Made by a program: the position numbers and the translations under genes. Below, one piece after another: positions 26,514 to 36,113 of a DNA stretch of 64,000 nt (position 1 is its first letter; the number at the start of each line of letters is the position of its first letter). The notes beneath the pieces are model-generated. The model saw only the letters and a list, made by a program, of their open reading frames with translations. It was not told where the DNA came from and did not search any database. Origin of the DNA: GCA-2731375 sp964590195 (GTDB lineage Bacteria > Pseudomonadota > Alphaproteobacteria > GCA-2731375); contig CAZPWJ010000002.1 of assembly GCA_964590195.1 (NCBI GenBank), positions 1 to 64,000 of the forward strand, in the 5' to 3' direction.

Positions 26514-27028
26514 GCCCCGGCTTGAGTACTGGCAACAGCCCGCTCGATAATCCGTCCGTACAACGGGTTCAGACGGCTCTGCGCACGGCGGGGTCGGGGG
26601 CAAGGGTTGTCGCCTTGTCCGAGACCGCCCGCACGGCCCAGGATGCCGCCGACAGCGTCGGCTGTGAATTGGGGGCAATCGTCAAATCCCTGATCTTTCG
26701 GGTCGAAGGACGGGCCGTGCTGGCCCTGGTTGCCGGCGACCGCAGTTGCAATACCAAGCTGCTGCCAGAGGTTTTGCAGATGGCGGGCAAATGCAAACGC
26801 GCCGACGCTGATCTGGTACGCGATGCTACCGGCTTTGCCATTGGCGGCGTCGCGCCTCTGAGCCATCCCAGGCCCTTGCCGACGGCCATTGACGCCAGCC
26901 TGGGGCGCTTTGACGTCATCTATGCCGCGGCGGGCCATCCCTATTGTATCTTTCCCACCAGCCTGGAAGAATTGACCCGGTTGACCGGCGGCAGGCTGAG
27001 TGACGAAATTTCCGAGCCTTTAAGCTAG
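26510..27028 (+). CDS. YbaK/EbsC family aminoacyl-tRNA deacylase
   Basis: Deacylase-like domain that in relatives clears mischarged tRNA (YbaK acts on Cys-tRNA-Pro). The stretch CELGAIVKSLIFRV holds the conserved lysine, and ATGFAIGGVAPLSHPRPLPT, followed by YAAAGHPYCIFPTSLEEL, is typical. The start is uncertain: TTG 26510 overlaps the glutathione transferase stop, and TTG 26522 is also possible. The protein is 172 residues from the first. It probably shares the transcript of the preceding gene. Confidence 0.88.
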   Translation: MSPGLSTGNSPLDNPSVQRVQTALRTAGSGARVVALSETARTAQDAADSVGCELGAIVKSLIFRVEGRAVLALVAGDRSCNTKLLPEVLQMAGKCKRADADLVRDATGFAIGGVAPLSHPRPLPTAIDASLGRFDVIYAAAGHPYCIFPTSLEELTRLTGGRLSDEISEPLS

Positions 27029-27219
27029 CTCGTTTTTCCTCTGCTGGGCTCCGCCCTATCGCGCACTTTTTCATCCTACGCTTGAAAATCTCTTGCCCCG
27101 CAATAAATTGATTTTTGTCATAAAATGGATTTACCATATACGTGGCGTTAACTATTTCGGGTCATCCTTTTTCCCAACGACGGCAATGTTCTGATCCTGT
27201 CTTTCGAATGGAGGAAAAA

Positions 27220-27492
27220 ATGGCAAGGTCATTGAAGGCGTATACGGACGATCATATGAAGCTGGCGGAAGCCGGAGAAAGCGTGGCGCAGCTGCAACTG
27301 GGCCTGTTGTACTCCACGGGTCAAAAAGGCGCGCCGCTGGACTATGTGACAGCACACAAGTGGTTGAACCTTGCGGCCTTGCGCGGCAACGATGAGGCTA
27401 AGCGATTGCGCTCGGAACTGGCCGATGTGATGAGCCGGGATGAAATCTCGGAAGCCCAGCGTCAAGCCCGCGAATGGGTCTCGTGCCATTAA
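27220..27492 (+). CDS. Small Sel1-repeat protein
   Basis: A 90-residue protein with one or two Sel1-like repeats (ESVAQLQLGLLYSTGQKG, then DYVTAHKWLNLAALRG) and no signal peptide. The start at 27220 is set by GGAGG at 27210-27214; in-frame ATGs upstream at 27142 and 27208 are weaker. Its end (RDEISEAQRQAREWV) resembles the end of the Sel1 protein at 12810-13340. The function is unknown. Confidence 0.72.
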   Translation: MARSLKAYTDDHMKLAEAGESVAQLQLGLLYSTGQKGAPLDYVTAHKWLNLAALRGNDEAKRLRSELADVMSRDEISEAQRQAREWVSCH

Positions 27493-27611
27493 GTCAGTCG
27501 ACTGATCCTGTACGCCACTTGGCCCCAGAGTTCTGGCCACAAAATCCCCATATTTGAAGACGGAAACACCGGCGGCGGTTGCCGTGGCGGGGTCTGAACG
27601 ACCCGTATCAA

Positions 27612-27656
27612 CGGGCACAAAAAAGCCGGCATCGGGTGCCGGCTTTTTTGTGCCCG
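27612..27656. terminator. Perfect 20-bp inverted repeat, bidirectional terminator
   Basis: The arms 27612-27631 and 27637-27656 are perfect reverse complements around the loop TCGGG, with runs of six A and six T inside the stem, so either transcript can end in a T-tract. It lies between the plus-strand Sel1 gene and the minus-strand secreted protein, serving both. The remainder of the 303-bp gap (27493-27795) shows no other feature that I can support. Confidence 0.9.
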
Positions 27657-27795
27657 ATCTAAAATAGACTCAAATCGGCAGCGCACACCTATAAACGGCG
27701 ATTTGGCCCAGGGCGATTTGGCGCCCCGGCACGCCATGGCGTGCCTGCAAGCCGCATTTTCCTCGCATCCTGTTGCCCCCCATTTGCCGCGATCC

Positions 27796-28110
27796 TTATG
27801 CGGCGGGGCCGAGTGCGAGTTGCTCCACGTTTTCCCAGGCCTGGCCGGCGGCAACCATGCAGGTCATGCCGTTGGGATGGGTCATGATAATGGTCCAGGT
27901 TCCATCGGACGAGGTCAAAACTTCAATCACCCGGCCAGATGCGGTGACGCCCATGGCCGAAGGGGTTTCCTTATGGTTTTGACCCAAATGGCTGAGGAAT
28001 TTGTCCCGTTCGCCACAGACCGAGCCGCCCTGGACTTGCTGTGCCTGCCCAGGAAGCGAAAACAACAGGCCAGCGGCCATTGCCGTGATTGCGATTGTGG
28101 TGCGTAACAT
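27796..28110 (-). CDS. Small secreted hypothetical protein
   Basis: A 104-residue protein with a clear signal peptide (TTIAITAMAAGLLFSLPGQAQ). The mature part has two cysteines that could form one disulfide (SVCGERDKF and GMTCMVAAG) and a short C-terminal W-containing region. It resembles small periplasmic proteins of unknown function found in alphaproteobacteria. A GGAG-like site precedes the ATG, and the gene shares the bidirectional terminator at 27612-27656. Confidence 0.68.
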   Translation of the reverse strand: MLRTTIAITAMAAGLLFSLPGQAQQVQGGSVCGERDKFLSHLGQNHKETPSAMGVTASGRVIEVLTSSDGTWTIIMTHPNGMTCMVAAGQAWENVEQLALGPAA

Positions 28111-28391
28111 GACGGTCTCCTTTCTCGGGTCGAAGATTTCCTTTATCTTCAGTTAGAAATATAGGTTAACGCTATTAATAAAATATGAATTATGGAAAAT
28201 AATACCAGATGCAGTCACGGCCAATTGATTGTCTGTTATCGGCTAAAAACTTAGCGTTAACAAAACATTACACAAAGGTTAACGGCTTTGTTTGCTGTTT
28301 CGAAAATCTTTTTTTACTTAAGCAGTTACCTGATACAGCGACCATTGACAGGACTTGGAGTGCTGGTTAGAAGGTGGACACGCAGCGTGCT
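28111..28391. other. AT-rich intergenic region before tRNA-Ser
   Basis: This 281-bp gap is markedly richer in A and T than its surroundings and contains several GTTAAC/TTAACG words. It must hold the promoters of the divergent secreted-protein gene and tRNA-Ser. I see no ORF, terminator or assignable operator in it. Confidence 0.4.
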
Positions 28392-28480
28392 GGAGGGATG
28401 GCAGAGCGGTAATGCAACGGATTGCTAATCCGTCAACGTGTAATAGCGTTGCGGGGGTTCGAGTCCCCCTCCCTCCGCCA
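28392..28480 (+). tRNA. tRNA-Ser (anticodon GCT)
   Basis: An 89-nt tRNA with a long variable arm. The acceptor GGAGGGA pairs with TCCCTCC, the discriminator is G and CCA is encoded. The anticodon stem ACGGA/TCCGT encloses the loop TTGCTAA, anticodon GCT, reading AGC and AGU. The long variable arm (around CAACGTGTAATAGCGTTG) is typical of serine tRNAs. Confidence 0.97.
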
Positions 28481-28558
28481 TTCCTGGCCAGTGATCCCGA
28501 ATCCAAAATAAATGAGCACGATCGGTATCGATCCATGCAACGACATGTGCGGTGACAT

Positions 28559-29209
28559 ATGCGGCGTATCGGCTTAACCCAGCGGGTCGAGGTGATCCAG
28601 GGCCGTACCGGACCCGCCGAACGGCGTGATGCCCTGGACCAGCGCTGGCATGGCTTGTTTGCCGAACTTGGCGCCCTGGCGGTGCCGCTGCCTAACGGCG
28701 GGGCGGCGGCGGCGGACTTGATCGACGAACTGGGACTGAGCGCCATCGTTCTCACGGGCGGCAATGATATCGCGGAGGCACCTGAAGCGGAGAATGTCGC
28801 GCAGGAGCGGGACCGTTTGGAACGGGATATGATCGCGACCTGCCGGGCGCGCGGCATACCTTTGCTGGGGGTCTGCCGTGGCATGCAGATGATCAATGTG
28901 GCCCTGGGCGGACAGTTGGGGCGGACCAGAGGCCATGCCGGCTTAAGCCATGCGATTTCGGTCAGCGGCACTGAACATTGGCCCGAATTTTGGCCTAATC
29001 CCTGGACCGTCAACAGCTACCATGATGTCTGTGTGCCGCTGGACGGTCTGGCGCCGTCCCTGAGCTGTCTGGCCCAGGCGGAGAGCGGCGATGTCGAGGC
29101 TTTCGTCCATGCGGACGGCGGTTGTCACGGCATTATGTGGCACCCCGAGCGGGAAGCCCCGTTTCGGGCCGAGGATCTGGCCTATATGAAACAGGTATTG
29201 GGGTTATAG
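28559..29209 (+). CDS. Class-I glutamine amidotransferase-like hydrolase (C26 type)
   Basis: A 216-residue amidotransferase-fold hydrolase. The nucleophile is C106 in LLGVCRGMQMINVALGG, and H195 and E197 in WHPERE complete the triad. The N-terminus (RIGLTQRVEV, then RDALDQRWHGLFAEL) is typical of the branch that includes gamma-glutamyl-CDP-amidate hydrolase Cj1417 of Campylobacter. A LicC-like nucleotidyltransferase starts 5 bp downstream, as in that capsule phosphoramidate locus. A function on gamma-glutamyl-GABA is the main alternative. Confidence 0.82.
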   Translation: MRRIGLTQRVEVIQGRTGPAERRDALDQRWHGLFAELGALAVPLPNGGAAAADLIDELGLSAIVLTGGNDIAEAPEAENVAQERDRLERDMIATCRARGIPLLGVCRGMQMINVALGGQLGRTRGHAGLSHAISVSGTEHWPEFWPNPWTVNSYHDVCVPLDGLAPSLSCLAQAESGDVEAFVHADGGCHGIMWHPEREAPFRAEDLAYMKQVLGL

Positions 29210-29214
29210 GGCGC

Positions 29215-29991
29215 ATGCGGGCAATCATTCTGGCGGCGGGGCAGGGCACGCGCTTGGCGCCTCATACCGATGACCGGCCCAAATGCCTTGTCGAACTGGC
29301 CGGGCAGACGATGCTGAGCCGGCAATTGGCGGTGCTGAATGGCCTCGGTATCGATGATATCGTCTTGGTGGGCGGTTATCGGTCCGACCAGTTGGCGGGC
29401 TTTGGGTGCAAAATCGCCCACAATGACGATTTCACCACTACCAATATGGTGCATTCATTGTTCTGCGCCCGCGAAGCCCTGGACGGCGCGGATGATGTGC
29501 TGATCGCCTATAGCGATATTGTCTACGAGGCACGGGTGCTGGAGGCGCTGCTGGCGGCACCTGGCGCCGTTTCGGTGGCGGTCAATACGGAATGGCGGAC
29601 GCTGTGGCAGGCCCGCATGGATGATCCCTTGGCGGATGCGGAAAGCCTGATACTGGGGCCGGGCGACCGTTTGTTGGAGATTGGCCAAAAGGTCAGCGAT
29701 TATGCCCAGATCCAGGGCCAATATATGGGCTTGATCAAGGTCGCCGCGGCCGAGGCGCCCAAGCTGGCCCAGGTGCACGACGACATGGCCCGCCTGCCGC
29801 GTTACGCTGGCGCGGCGCATGGCAACATGTATCTGACGGATTTCCTACAGCAACTGTGCGATCTGGACTGGCCGATTTTCGGCGTCAAGATAGCCGGCGG
29901 TTGGCTGGAGGTGGACAGCGTGGAAGATCTGGCGATCTACCACGATCTGGCCGAACGGGGCGAATTGGATCGGTTTTGCCGCTTGCTTTAA
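29215..29991 (+). CDS. LicC-like nucleotidyltransferase
   Basis: A 259-residue sugar-phosphate-type nucleotidyltransferase. The signature AIILAAGQGTRLAPHTDDRP with PKCLVELAG binds CTP or another NTP, and LIAYSDIVYE provides metal-binding acidic residues. Relatives transfer CMP to phosphocholine (LicC) or to phosphoglutamine (Cj1416 type). The stretch TTTNMVHSLFCA and pairing with the amidotransferase favour the second possibility, but a glutamine kinase gene is not in the window. The start ATG 29215 lies 5 bp after the upstream stop. Confidence 0.85.
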   Translation: MRAIILAAGQGTRLAPHTDDRPKCLVELAGQTMLSRQLAVLNGLGIDDIVLVGGYRSDQLAGFGCKIAHNDDFTTTNMVHSLFCAREALDGADDVLIAYSDIVYEARVLEALLAAPGAVSVAVNTEWRTLWQARMDDPLADAESLILGPGDRLLEIGQKVSDYAQIQGQYMGLIKVAAAEAPKLAQVHDDMARLPRYAGAAHGNMYLTDFLQQLCDLDWPIFGVKIAGGWLEVDSVEDLAIYHDLAERGELDRFCRLL

Positions 29992-30001
29992 GGCAACCTA
30001 G

Positions 30002-31303
<1,302 letters not shown>

Positions 31304-31337
31304 GACCGCAATAATATCCTACACAGTTCGCATTTAA

Positions 31338-31931
31338 TTATTCGGCCACGTGCAAGTCTGAATGCTCGACAATCGGGTCCGGGAAGCGGGATGGCATGAG
31401 TTTTTGCAGAATCTGCAGGATCATGCGGATCGACAGCATGCCGTAACCCAAGGGAATGACCGCTGCTGACGGCCAAACCGGCCAATAGGGCGGCGACATG
31501 GTGACGTCCTCGTAAGTCCAGGCCAACCAGGCGGTTTTCGAGCTGAAATAAGCCAGGGCGGCACAGGTCAGCGAGGACACGATCAACGAGAGTATATCGG
31601 TGACGCGGCGAACTCTTTTTGGCAAGGCGTCGACCACGAAGGTCATGCCCACATGGCCATCGCGTGCCTGCACGTACGAAACGCCGAAAAACACGATCAT
31701 CGGCAACAGTAGCTCCGCGCCTTCCAGATGACCCGGTAATGGAGAATTGAAGACATAGCGGCCAATAACCTCGCCACAGACCCATACCATGACGCACAGG
31801 ATCAGACCGACCGAGCAATAGGTCAGAAGGTCTTCTAAGACGCGGAGAAATAATTCCGCCCTGATGGTGACCAATGCCAAGACACCGGTCAACACCAGGA
31901 CGGTAATGACGACGTACAGAAGTTCAGACAT
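31338..31931 (-). CDS. TRAP transporter small permease (DctQ)
   Basis: A 197-residue protein with four transmembrane segments. The DctQ pattern shows at RYVFNSPLPGHLEGAELLLP and FFGVSYVQARDGHVGMTFV. It links the binding protein to the large permease. It lies between the binding-protein and large-permease genes. Confidence 0.93.
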   Translation of the reverse strand: MSELLYVVITVLVLTGVLALVTIRAELFLRVLEDLLTYCSVGLILCVMVWVCGEVIGRYVFNSPLPGHLEGAELLLPMIVFFGVSYVQARDGHVGMTFVVDALPKRVRRVTDILSLIVSSLTCAALAYFSSKTAWLAWTYEDVTMSPPYWPVWPSAAVIPLGYGMLSIRMILQILQKLMPSRFPDPIVEHSDLHVAE

Positions 31932-31959
31932 TACCTATAACCGTTGTGCCAAGCTGGCC

Positions 31960-32997
31960 CTATTTGCTGTGCTTGGCGACGACGGATTGCACGAACTTCA
32001 ACATCTCGGTGCCGGGACGGCCCTTGGCATCCTGCGCCTTGGCCCACTCGGCATAGATCGCGCCGGAACCGGCCATCAGTTCATTGCGCACCGACGGGGC
32101 GATCTTCACCACTTCCAGCCGTTTGTGGAATAGCGGGATCCATTTCTTGTCCGCCGTTGTGTAGGACTTGATCATATTGGCAATGGCGTTCTTCTGCGCG
32201 CCGGGCAGAGCTTTCTGAACGGCGGCCGGCGTTGCGTTCCAGGCATCCATGTTGACCGTTTGCAGGCACATGAAGCCACCCATGCCCATGCCCTCGGTCA
32301 CATATTTGGAAACCTCATACAGCTTGTAGGCGCCAAAGGCATAGCTGTAAGGGAAGCCGAAGCTGTCGATGGTGCCGCGGTCCAGGGCATTGTAGCCGTC
32401 GGGAGCCGTCACCATGGTCGGCACGGCGCCGAATACCTGCAACGCCTTGGCGTTCAGGCCGGAAATGCGCATTTTCACGCCCTTCATGTCGGCCGTGGTC
32501 TCGATCCGCTTGTTGCCCATGAATTCATAGGCTGGCAGGAAGGCCGGACCGAAGAATTTCATATTCCAACGTTTGGCCATTTCCGCGACGATGGCCGGGT
32601 GCTGCATCACTTCCATTTCCACATTGGCCCGCTTTTGCAGATCGATGGGCAGAATGAAAGGCAGTTCCATTACCGACAGCAAGGGCAGCTTGTTCGGATA
32701 GTAGCCGACGCAGATCTGTCCGGCCTCGAAAGCGCCAACGCGGATGTTCTCCGGATTTTGCCGGCGCGGGCCAAGGGCGTCGCCATAATTGATTTTCAGT
32801 TCGAAATCACCGCCGCCGGCTTTTTCCAAATCCACTTTCAAGGATTCGATACCGGCGGTAAAGGCGCGCTTGCCGCCCCAGATATTGAAATTCCAGGTGG
32901 ATTTACCAGCCTGTGCCGTGGAGGCGGCACCGAAGCTGAAGGCCAGAAACGCGGCGGCCGCGATGGTTGTGGAAGATTTTAGAATTGAATGAGCCAC
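31960..32997 (-). CDS. TRAP transporter solute-binding protein (DctP)
   Basis: Periplasmic binding protein, 345 residues, with a signal peptide ending in STAQA and a mature start at GKSTWNFNIWGG. Family features are GAFEAGQICVGYYPNKLPLL, FLPAYEFMGNKRIETTADMK, and MRISGLNAKALQVFGAVPTM with the carboxylate-binding arginine. It would bind an organic acid or similar small solute. Its promoter must lie in the 93-bp gap before the AtuA-like pair. Confidence 0.94.
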   Translation of the reverse strand: MAHSILKSSTTIAAAAFLAFSFGAASTAQAGKSTWNFNIWGGKRAFTAGIESLKVDLEKAGGGDFELKINYGDALGPRRQNPENIRVGAFEAGQICVGYYPNKLPLLSVMELPFILPIDLQKRANVEMEVMQHPAIVAEMAKRWNMKFFGPAFLPAYEFMGNKRIETTADMKGVKMRISGLNAKALQVFGAVPTMVTAPDGYNALDRGTIDSFGFPYSYAFGAYKLYEVSKYVTEGMGMGGFMCLQTVNMDAWNATPAAVQKALPGAQKNAIANMIKSYTTADKKWIPLFHKRLEVVKIAPSVRNELMAGSGAIYAEWAKAQDAKGRPGTEMLKFVQSVVAKHSK

Positions 32998-33091
32998 TGA
33001 ACTAAACTCCCCTGTTGTGATGTGTTTTGCTTTTTGATTGCTTGTCTCTTAGCACAGGCGTCTAAAGCGGTCAAAGCAAAGGCTGACGCTA

Positions 33092-33421
33092 TTATTCCGT
33101 ATCCGATAATTCTACTTCCAGGGCCAGGACCATGGCGCTCCATGATTTGCCGTGACCGTCCAGATTGAGGGATTCATTGACCCCGCCCTCGAGAGCCTGA
33201 TCCATGACGAAATTCAGGCCATGCAGGTTGGGCAGCTCATAACGTTTGATGGGTCCGCGCAGGACGCCGCCGAAATGTTCTTTCAGCCGTTCGGGGGTGA
33301 TTTGCCGCCGCAGCGCCTCGTAGTGCGCCGGCTCGTATGCGAAAACCGACAGGTTGCTGCGGTTACCTTTGTCGCCCGATCGCGCATGGGCGATTTGACG
33401 TAACGGTACGCGAATACTCAT
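33092..33421 (-). CDS. AtuA-like ferredoxin-fold domain protein
   Basis: A 109-residue protein beginning MSIRVPLRQIAHARSGDKGN, the pattern of the C-terminal ferredoxin-fold domain of AtuA. In many relatives it is fused to the DUF1446 domain; here it is a separate gene whose ATG overlaps the stop of that gene (ATGA), so the products are likely made together. A longer frame to 33559 exists but overlaps the DUF1446 gene. Confidence 0.85.
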   Translation of the reverse strand: MSIRVPLRQIAHARSGDKGNRSNLSVFAYEPAHYEALRRQITPERLKEHFGGVLRGPIKRYELPNLHGLNFVMDQALEGGVNESLNLDGHGKSWSAMVLALEVELSDTE

Positions 33422-34761
33422 GCGGTGAAGATCTCCAACTCCGGCTTTACATCGCCCCGGTCGACAAAGGCTGAATAGGTCATCACGGATGGCGTGATAT
33501 GGCCGCGATAGCCGCCGCCGGCCGCCGGGCCGCAACACAACAGCGCCTCGACCTCCCACAACAATGTCTCCGCCTCCTCCCTCGACGAGGCCCGCATGGC
33601 GCAGCGCAGGCGCACATCCTGGGCCGTGTCGGCGTACTCCACCGCCGAGCCGTGCAGGGCGTTGACGCCGATCAGATCGATGCGCGTCGGTCCGTTGCTG
33701 TGATGCAGATTATCCATGCGCTCGGCCACGATATCGCCGGCCATGCGGGCACGCTCGGCCGCGCCTGGGCCGGCGTAGGAGACTTCCGCCTCCGCCAGCA
33801 GGCCGCCATCAAAGGCAATAGTGACTTTCAACTGATCGGGGCGCCGCCCGCCGTTGGCCTGGTCGACCCGGACCCGGTCCTGGCCATCGTCGGCCAGGCC
33901 GACCTGGGTGAAATCGGCACTGACATCCGGTGTCAGATAGGCGCCCGGATCATGCACCTCGTAAAGCAATTGTTCCTTTACCGTGCGTTGGCTGACCAGG
34001 CCGCCGCTCGACCCCAATTTGGTGATGGTGGCCGAACCGTCGGCATTGACCTCGGCCAGGGGGAAGCCCACATAGGCCAGGTTCGGCACTTCCTTGTGGC
34101 CAGGATCGGCGAAATAGCCGCCGGTGATCTGTGCTCCGCATTCCATCAGGTGGCCCACGGCGGTACCTGCACCCAACGCGGACCAATCATCCAGGCGCCA
34201 GGAAAAATGGTGCGCCAGCGGGGCCAGGAACAGCGATGGATCGGCCACCCGCCCGGTGATGATCACATCCGCGCCGGCCTCGATCGCCGGCAGGATCGCC
34301 TCGATGCCGAGGTAAGCATTGGCGGCCAGCATCTCGCGCCCGGTTTCCAACAGCTTGCAGTCAGGCTCCAGCAAATGGGTGTCCGGGCCGATCAGGTGAT
34401 TGACCTCGTCGCCGGTCACGGCCGCGACCTTCAGGCCGCTCAGGCCCAGCTCGGCAGCGATCTCGACCGTCCGCTGAGCGGCGGCCCGGGGGTTGGCCAC
34501 GCCCATGTTGGTGATGATGCGGGTGCCGGCGGCATGTGCCAGGGGCAGTACCGCGCGCATGCGCCGCTCCAACAACGGGTTGTAACCCTTGTCCGGATCG
34601 GCCCGGCGGTCGCGGTGGCCAAAGGCCAGGGTGCGTTCGCCAACACATTCAAAGACGATGGCATCCAGATTGCCGTGGCGGAGAAGTTCCAGCGCCGGCT
34701 CCAGCCGGTCCGAGGAAAAGCCCGCACCCGTTCCGATGCGGTAAATGTTTTGCGTATCCAT
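33418..34761 (-). CDS. DUF1446 / AtuA family acyclic terpene utilization protein
   Basis: A 447-residue DUF1446 protein. AtuA belongs to the citronellol/geraniol catabolic cluster of Pseudomonas, though its biochemical step is unclear. Conserved stretches are RIGTGAGFSSDRLEPALELL, TNMGVANPRAAAQRTVEIA, and VIITGRVADPSLFLAPLAHH. The small ferredoxin-fold partner follows with a 4-bp overlap. Location between a TRAP transporter and a CoA-transferase points to small-molecule catabolism. Confidence 0.88.
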   Translation of the reverse strand: MDTQNIYRIGTGAGFSSDRLEPALELLRHGNLDAIVFECVGERTLAFGHRDRRADPDKGYNPLLERRMRAVLPLAHAAGTRIITNMGVANPRAAAQRTVEIAAELGLSGLKVAAVTGDEVNHLIGPDTHLLEPDCKLLETGREMLAANAYLGIEAILPAIEAGADVIITGRVADPSLFLAPLAHHFSWRLDDWSALGAGTAVGHLMECGAQITGGYFADPGHKEVPNLAYVGFPLAEVNADGSATITKLGSSGGLVSQRTVKEQLLYEVHDPGAYLTPDVSADFTQVGLADDGQDRVRVDQANGGRRPDQLKVTIAFDGGLLAEAEVSYAGPGAAERARMAGDIVAERMDNLHHSNGPTRIDLIGVNALHGSAVEYADTAQDVRLRCAMRASSREEAETLLWEVEALLCCGPAAGGGYRGHITPSVMTYSAFVDRGDVKPELEIFTA

Positions 34762-34829
34762 GGCGGCAGTCTAGCACGGCATTTTGTGCTAATGTCAGCA
34801 CCAGTATTTTCTCTCAAGATGGATTTCCC

Positions 34830-36044
34830 ATGACAGATAGAGCAACAGGCGGCGCGCTGGCCGGCTTTCGCGTGATTGATTTGACCCGTGTGCTGGGCGG
34901 GCCGTTTTGTACACAGCTGCTTTCGGACCACGGCGCCGAAGTGATCAAGATCGAGCCGCCGCAAGGCGATGAAGTGCGTGATTGGGGCCCGCCGTTCAAG
35001 GACGGCCTGTCGGCCTATTTCGCCGGCGTCAACCGCAACAAGCGTTCCATCGGTCTGGACATGCGCACGGAGCGCGGCCAGGAGATCCTGTTCCAGCTGC
35101 TCGAGGGCGCTGATGTGATGATCGACAACTTCAAGTCCGGCAGTCTGGAGAAATGGGGCATCGGCTACGAAGAGGTCCTCTCGAAACGCTTTCCTTCGCT
35201 AATCTATTGTTCCATCACCGGCTTTGGCGCCGATGGGCCGTTTGGCGGTTTCCCCGGCTATGACGCCGTGGCCCAGGCGCTGTCGGGGCAGATTTCCGTC
35301 AACGGCTCGCCCGAGACCGGGCCAACGCGTATTGGCGTGCCGATCATTGATCTGGCCACCGGTCTTTATGCCAGCATCGGCATTCTGCTGGCGGCGGAGG
35401 AGCGCCGGCGTTCGGGCCTGGGCCAGCGGGTCGATGCCTCGCTGTTCGATACCGGCGTGGCGCTGTTGCATCCCCAGGCGGCGAACTATTTCATGTCCGG
35501 CAAGGCGCCGGTGTTGACTGGTAATTCACACCCGAACATTTCGCCCTACAGCCAATACAAGACCAAAAAGGGGCTGTTGTTCATGGCCATTGGCAACGAC
35601 CGCCAGTTCCGCCTGCTGGCTGAATTGTTGGGCCATCCCGAATGGGCCACGGACCCGCGCTTTCTGCATAATCCGGAGCGGGTGGAAAACCGCGACGCAT
35701 TGGACGCCGCGATTGGCGAGGCGCTGCAGGATCATGTGGCCGAAGAAATCACCATGGAGCTGCTGGCCAAGGGCGCCCCGGCGGGTGCGGTCCTGACCAT
35801 TCCGGAGGTGGCCGAGCATCCCCATACCAAGCACCGCGAGATGGTGGTTGAAATGGACGGCTACCGCGGCACCGGCATTCCCATCAAGATGGGCCGCACG
35901 CCGGGCTCGGTCCGGACCACGCCGCCGCACTATGGCAGCGCCACCCGCGATGTCCTGGCCGGCCTGGGCTATGACCGGGCCCAGGTGGACGAGTTGATTG
36001 CGGACGGCATCGCTTATACCGAGCGTGGTAAGGCGCCGGATTGA
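34830..36044 (+). CDS. CaiB/BaiF family CoA-transferase
   Basis: Family III CoA-transferase, 404 residues, that moves CoA between carboxylic acids. The N-terminus (LAGFRVIDLTRVLGGPFCTQ), VIKIEPPQGDEVRDWGPP and the likely catalytic D145 in PGYDAVAQA are typical. ATG 34830 is chosen; the frame continues far upstream without similarity. The candidate selenoprotein starts 69 bp downstream on the same strand, so they may be co-transcribed. The acyl substrate is unknown. Confidence 0.94.
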   Translation: MTDRATGGALAGFRVIDLTRVLGGPFCTQLLSDHGAEVIKIEPPQGDEVRDWGPPFKDGLSAYFAGVNRNKRSIGLDMRTERGQEILFQLLEGADVMIDNFKSGSLEKWGIGYEEVLSKRFPSLIYCSITGFGADGPFGGFPGYDAVAQALSGQISVNGSPETGPTRIGVPIIDLATGLYASIGILLAAEERRRSGLGQRVDASLFDTGVALLHPQAANYFMSGKAPVLTGNSHPNISPYSQYKTKKGLLFMAIGNDRQFRLLAELLGHPEWATDPRFLHNPERVENRDALDAAIGEALQDHVAEEITMELLAKGAPAGAVLTIPEVAEHPHTKHREMVVEMDGYRGTGIPIKMGRTPGSVRTTPPHYGSATRDVLAGLGYDRAQVDELIADGIAYTERGKAPD

Positions 36045-36113
36045 TATTGACAGACGCCCGGTTCGGGATCTTAAAATTAAGCAGGTTTCCTGTTGTGGAA
36101 GGGAGTAAATGAC

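Noticed and set aside
28111..28391. Regulatory RNA or CtrA-type sites in the AT-rich gap
   Set aside because: GTTAAC words recur but no TTAA-N7-TTAA pair or stable structure with a T-tract was found; I can support only that it contains promoters.
33499..34833. 444-codon plus-strand frame opposite the DUF1446 gene
   Set aside because: Antisense of a clear minus-strand gene; low-complexity translation.
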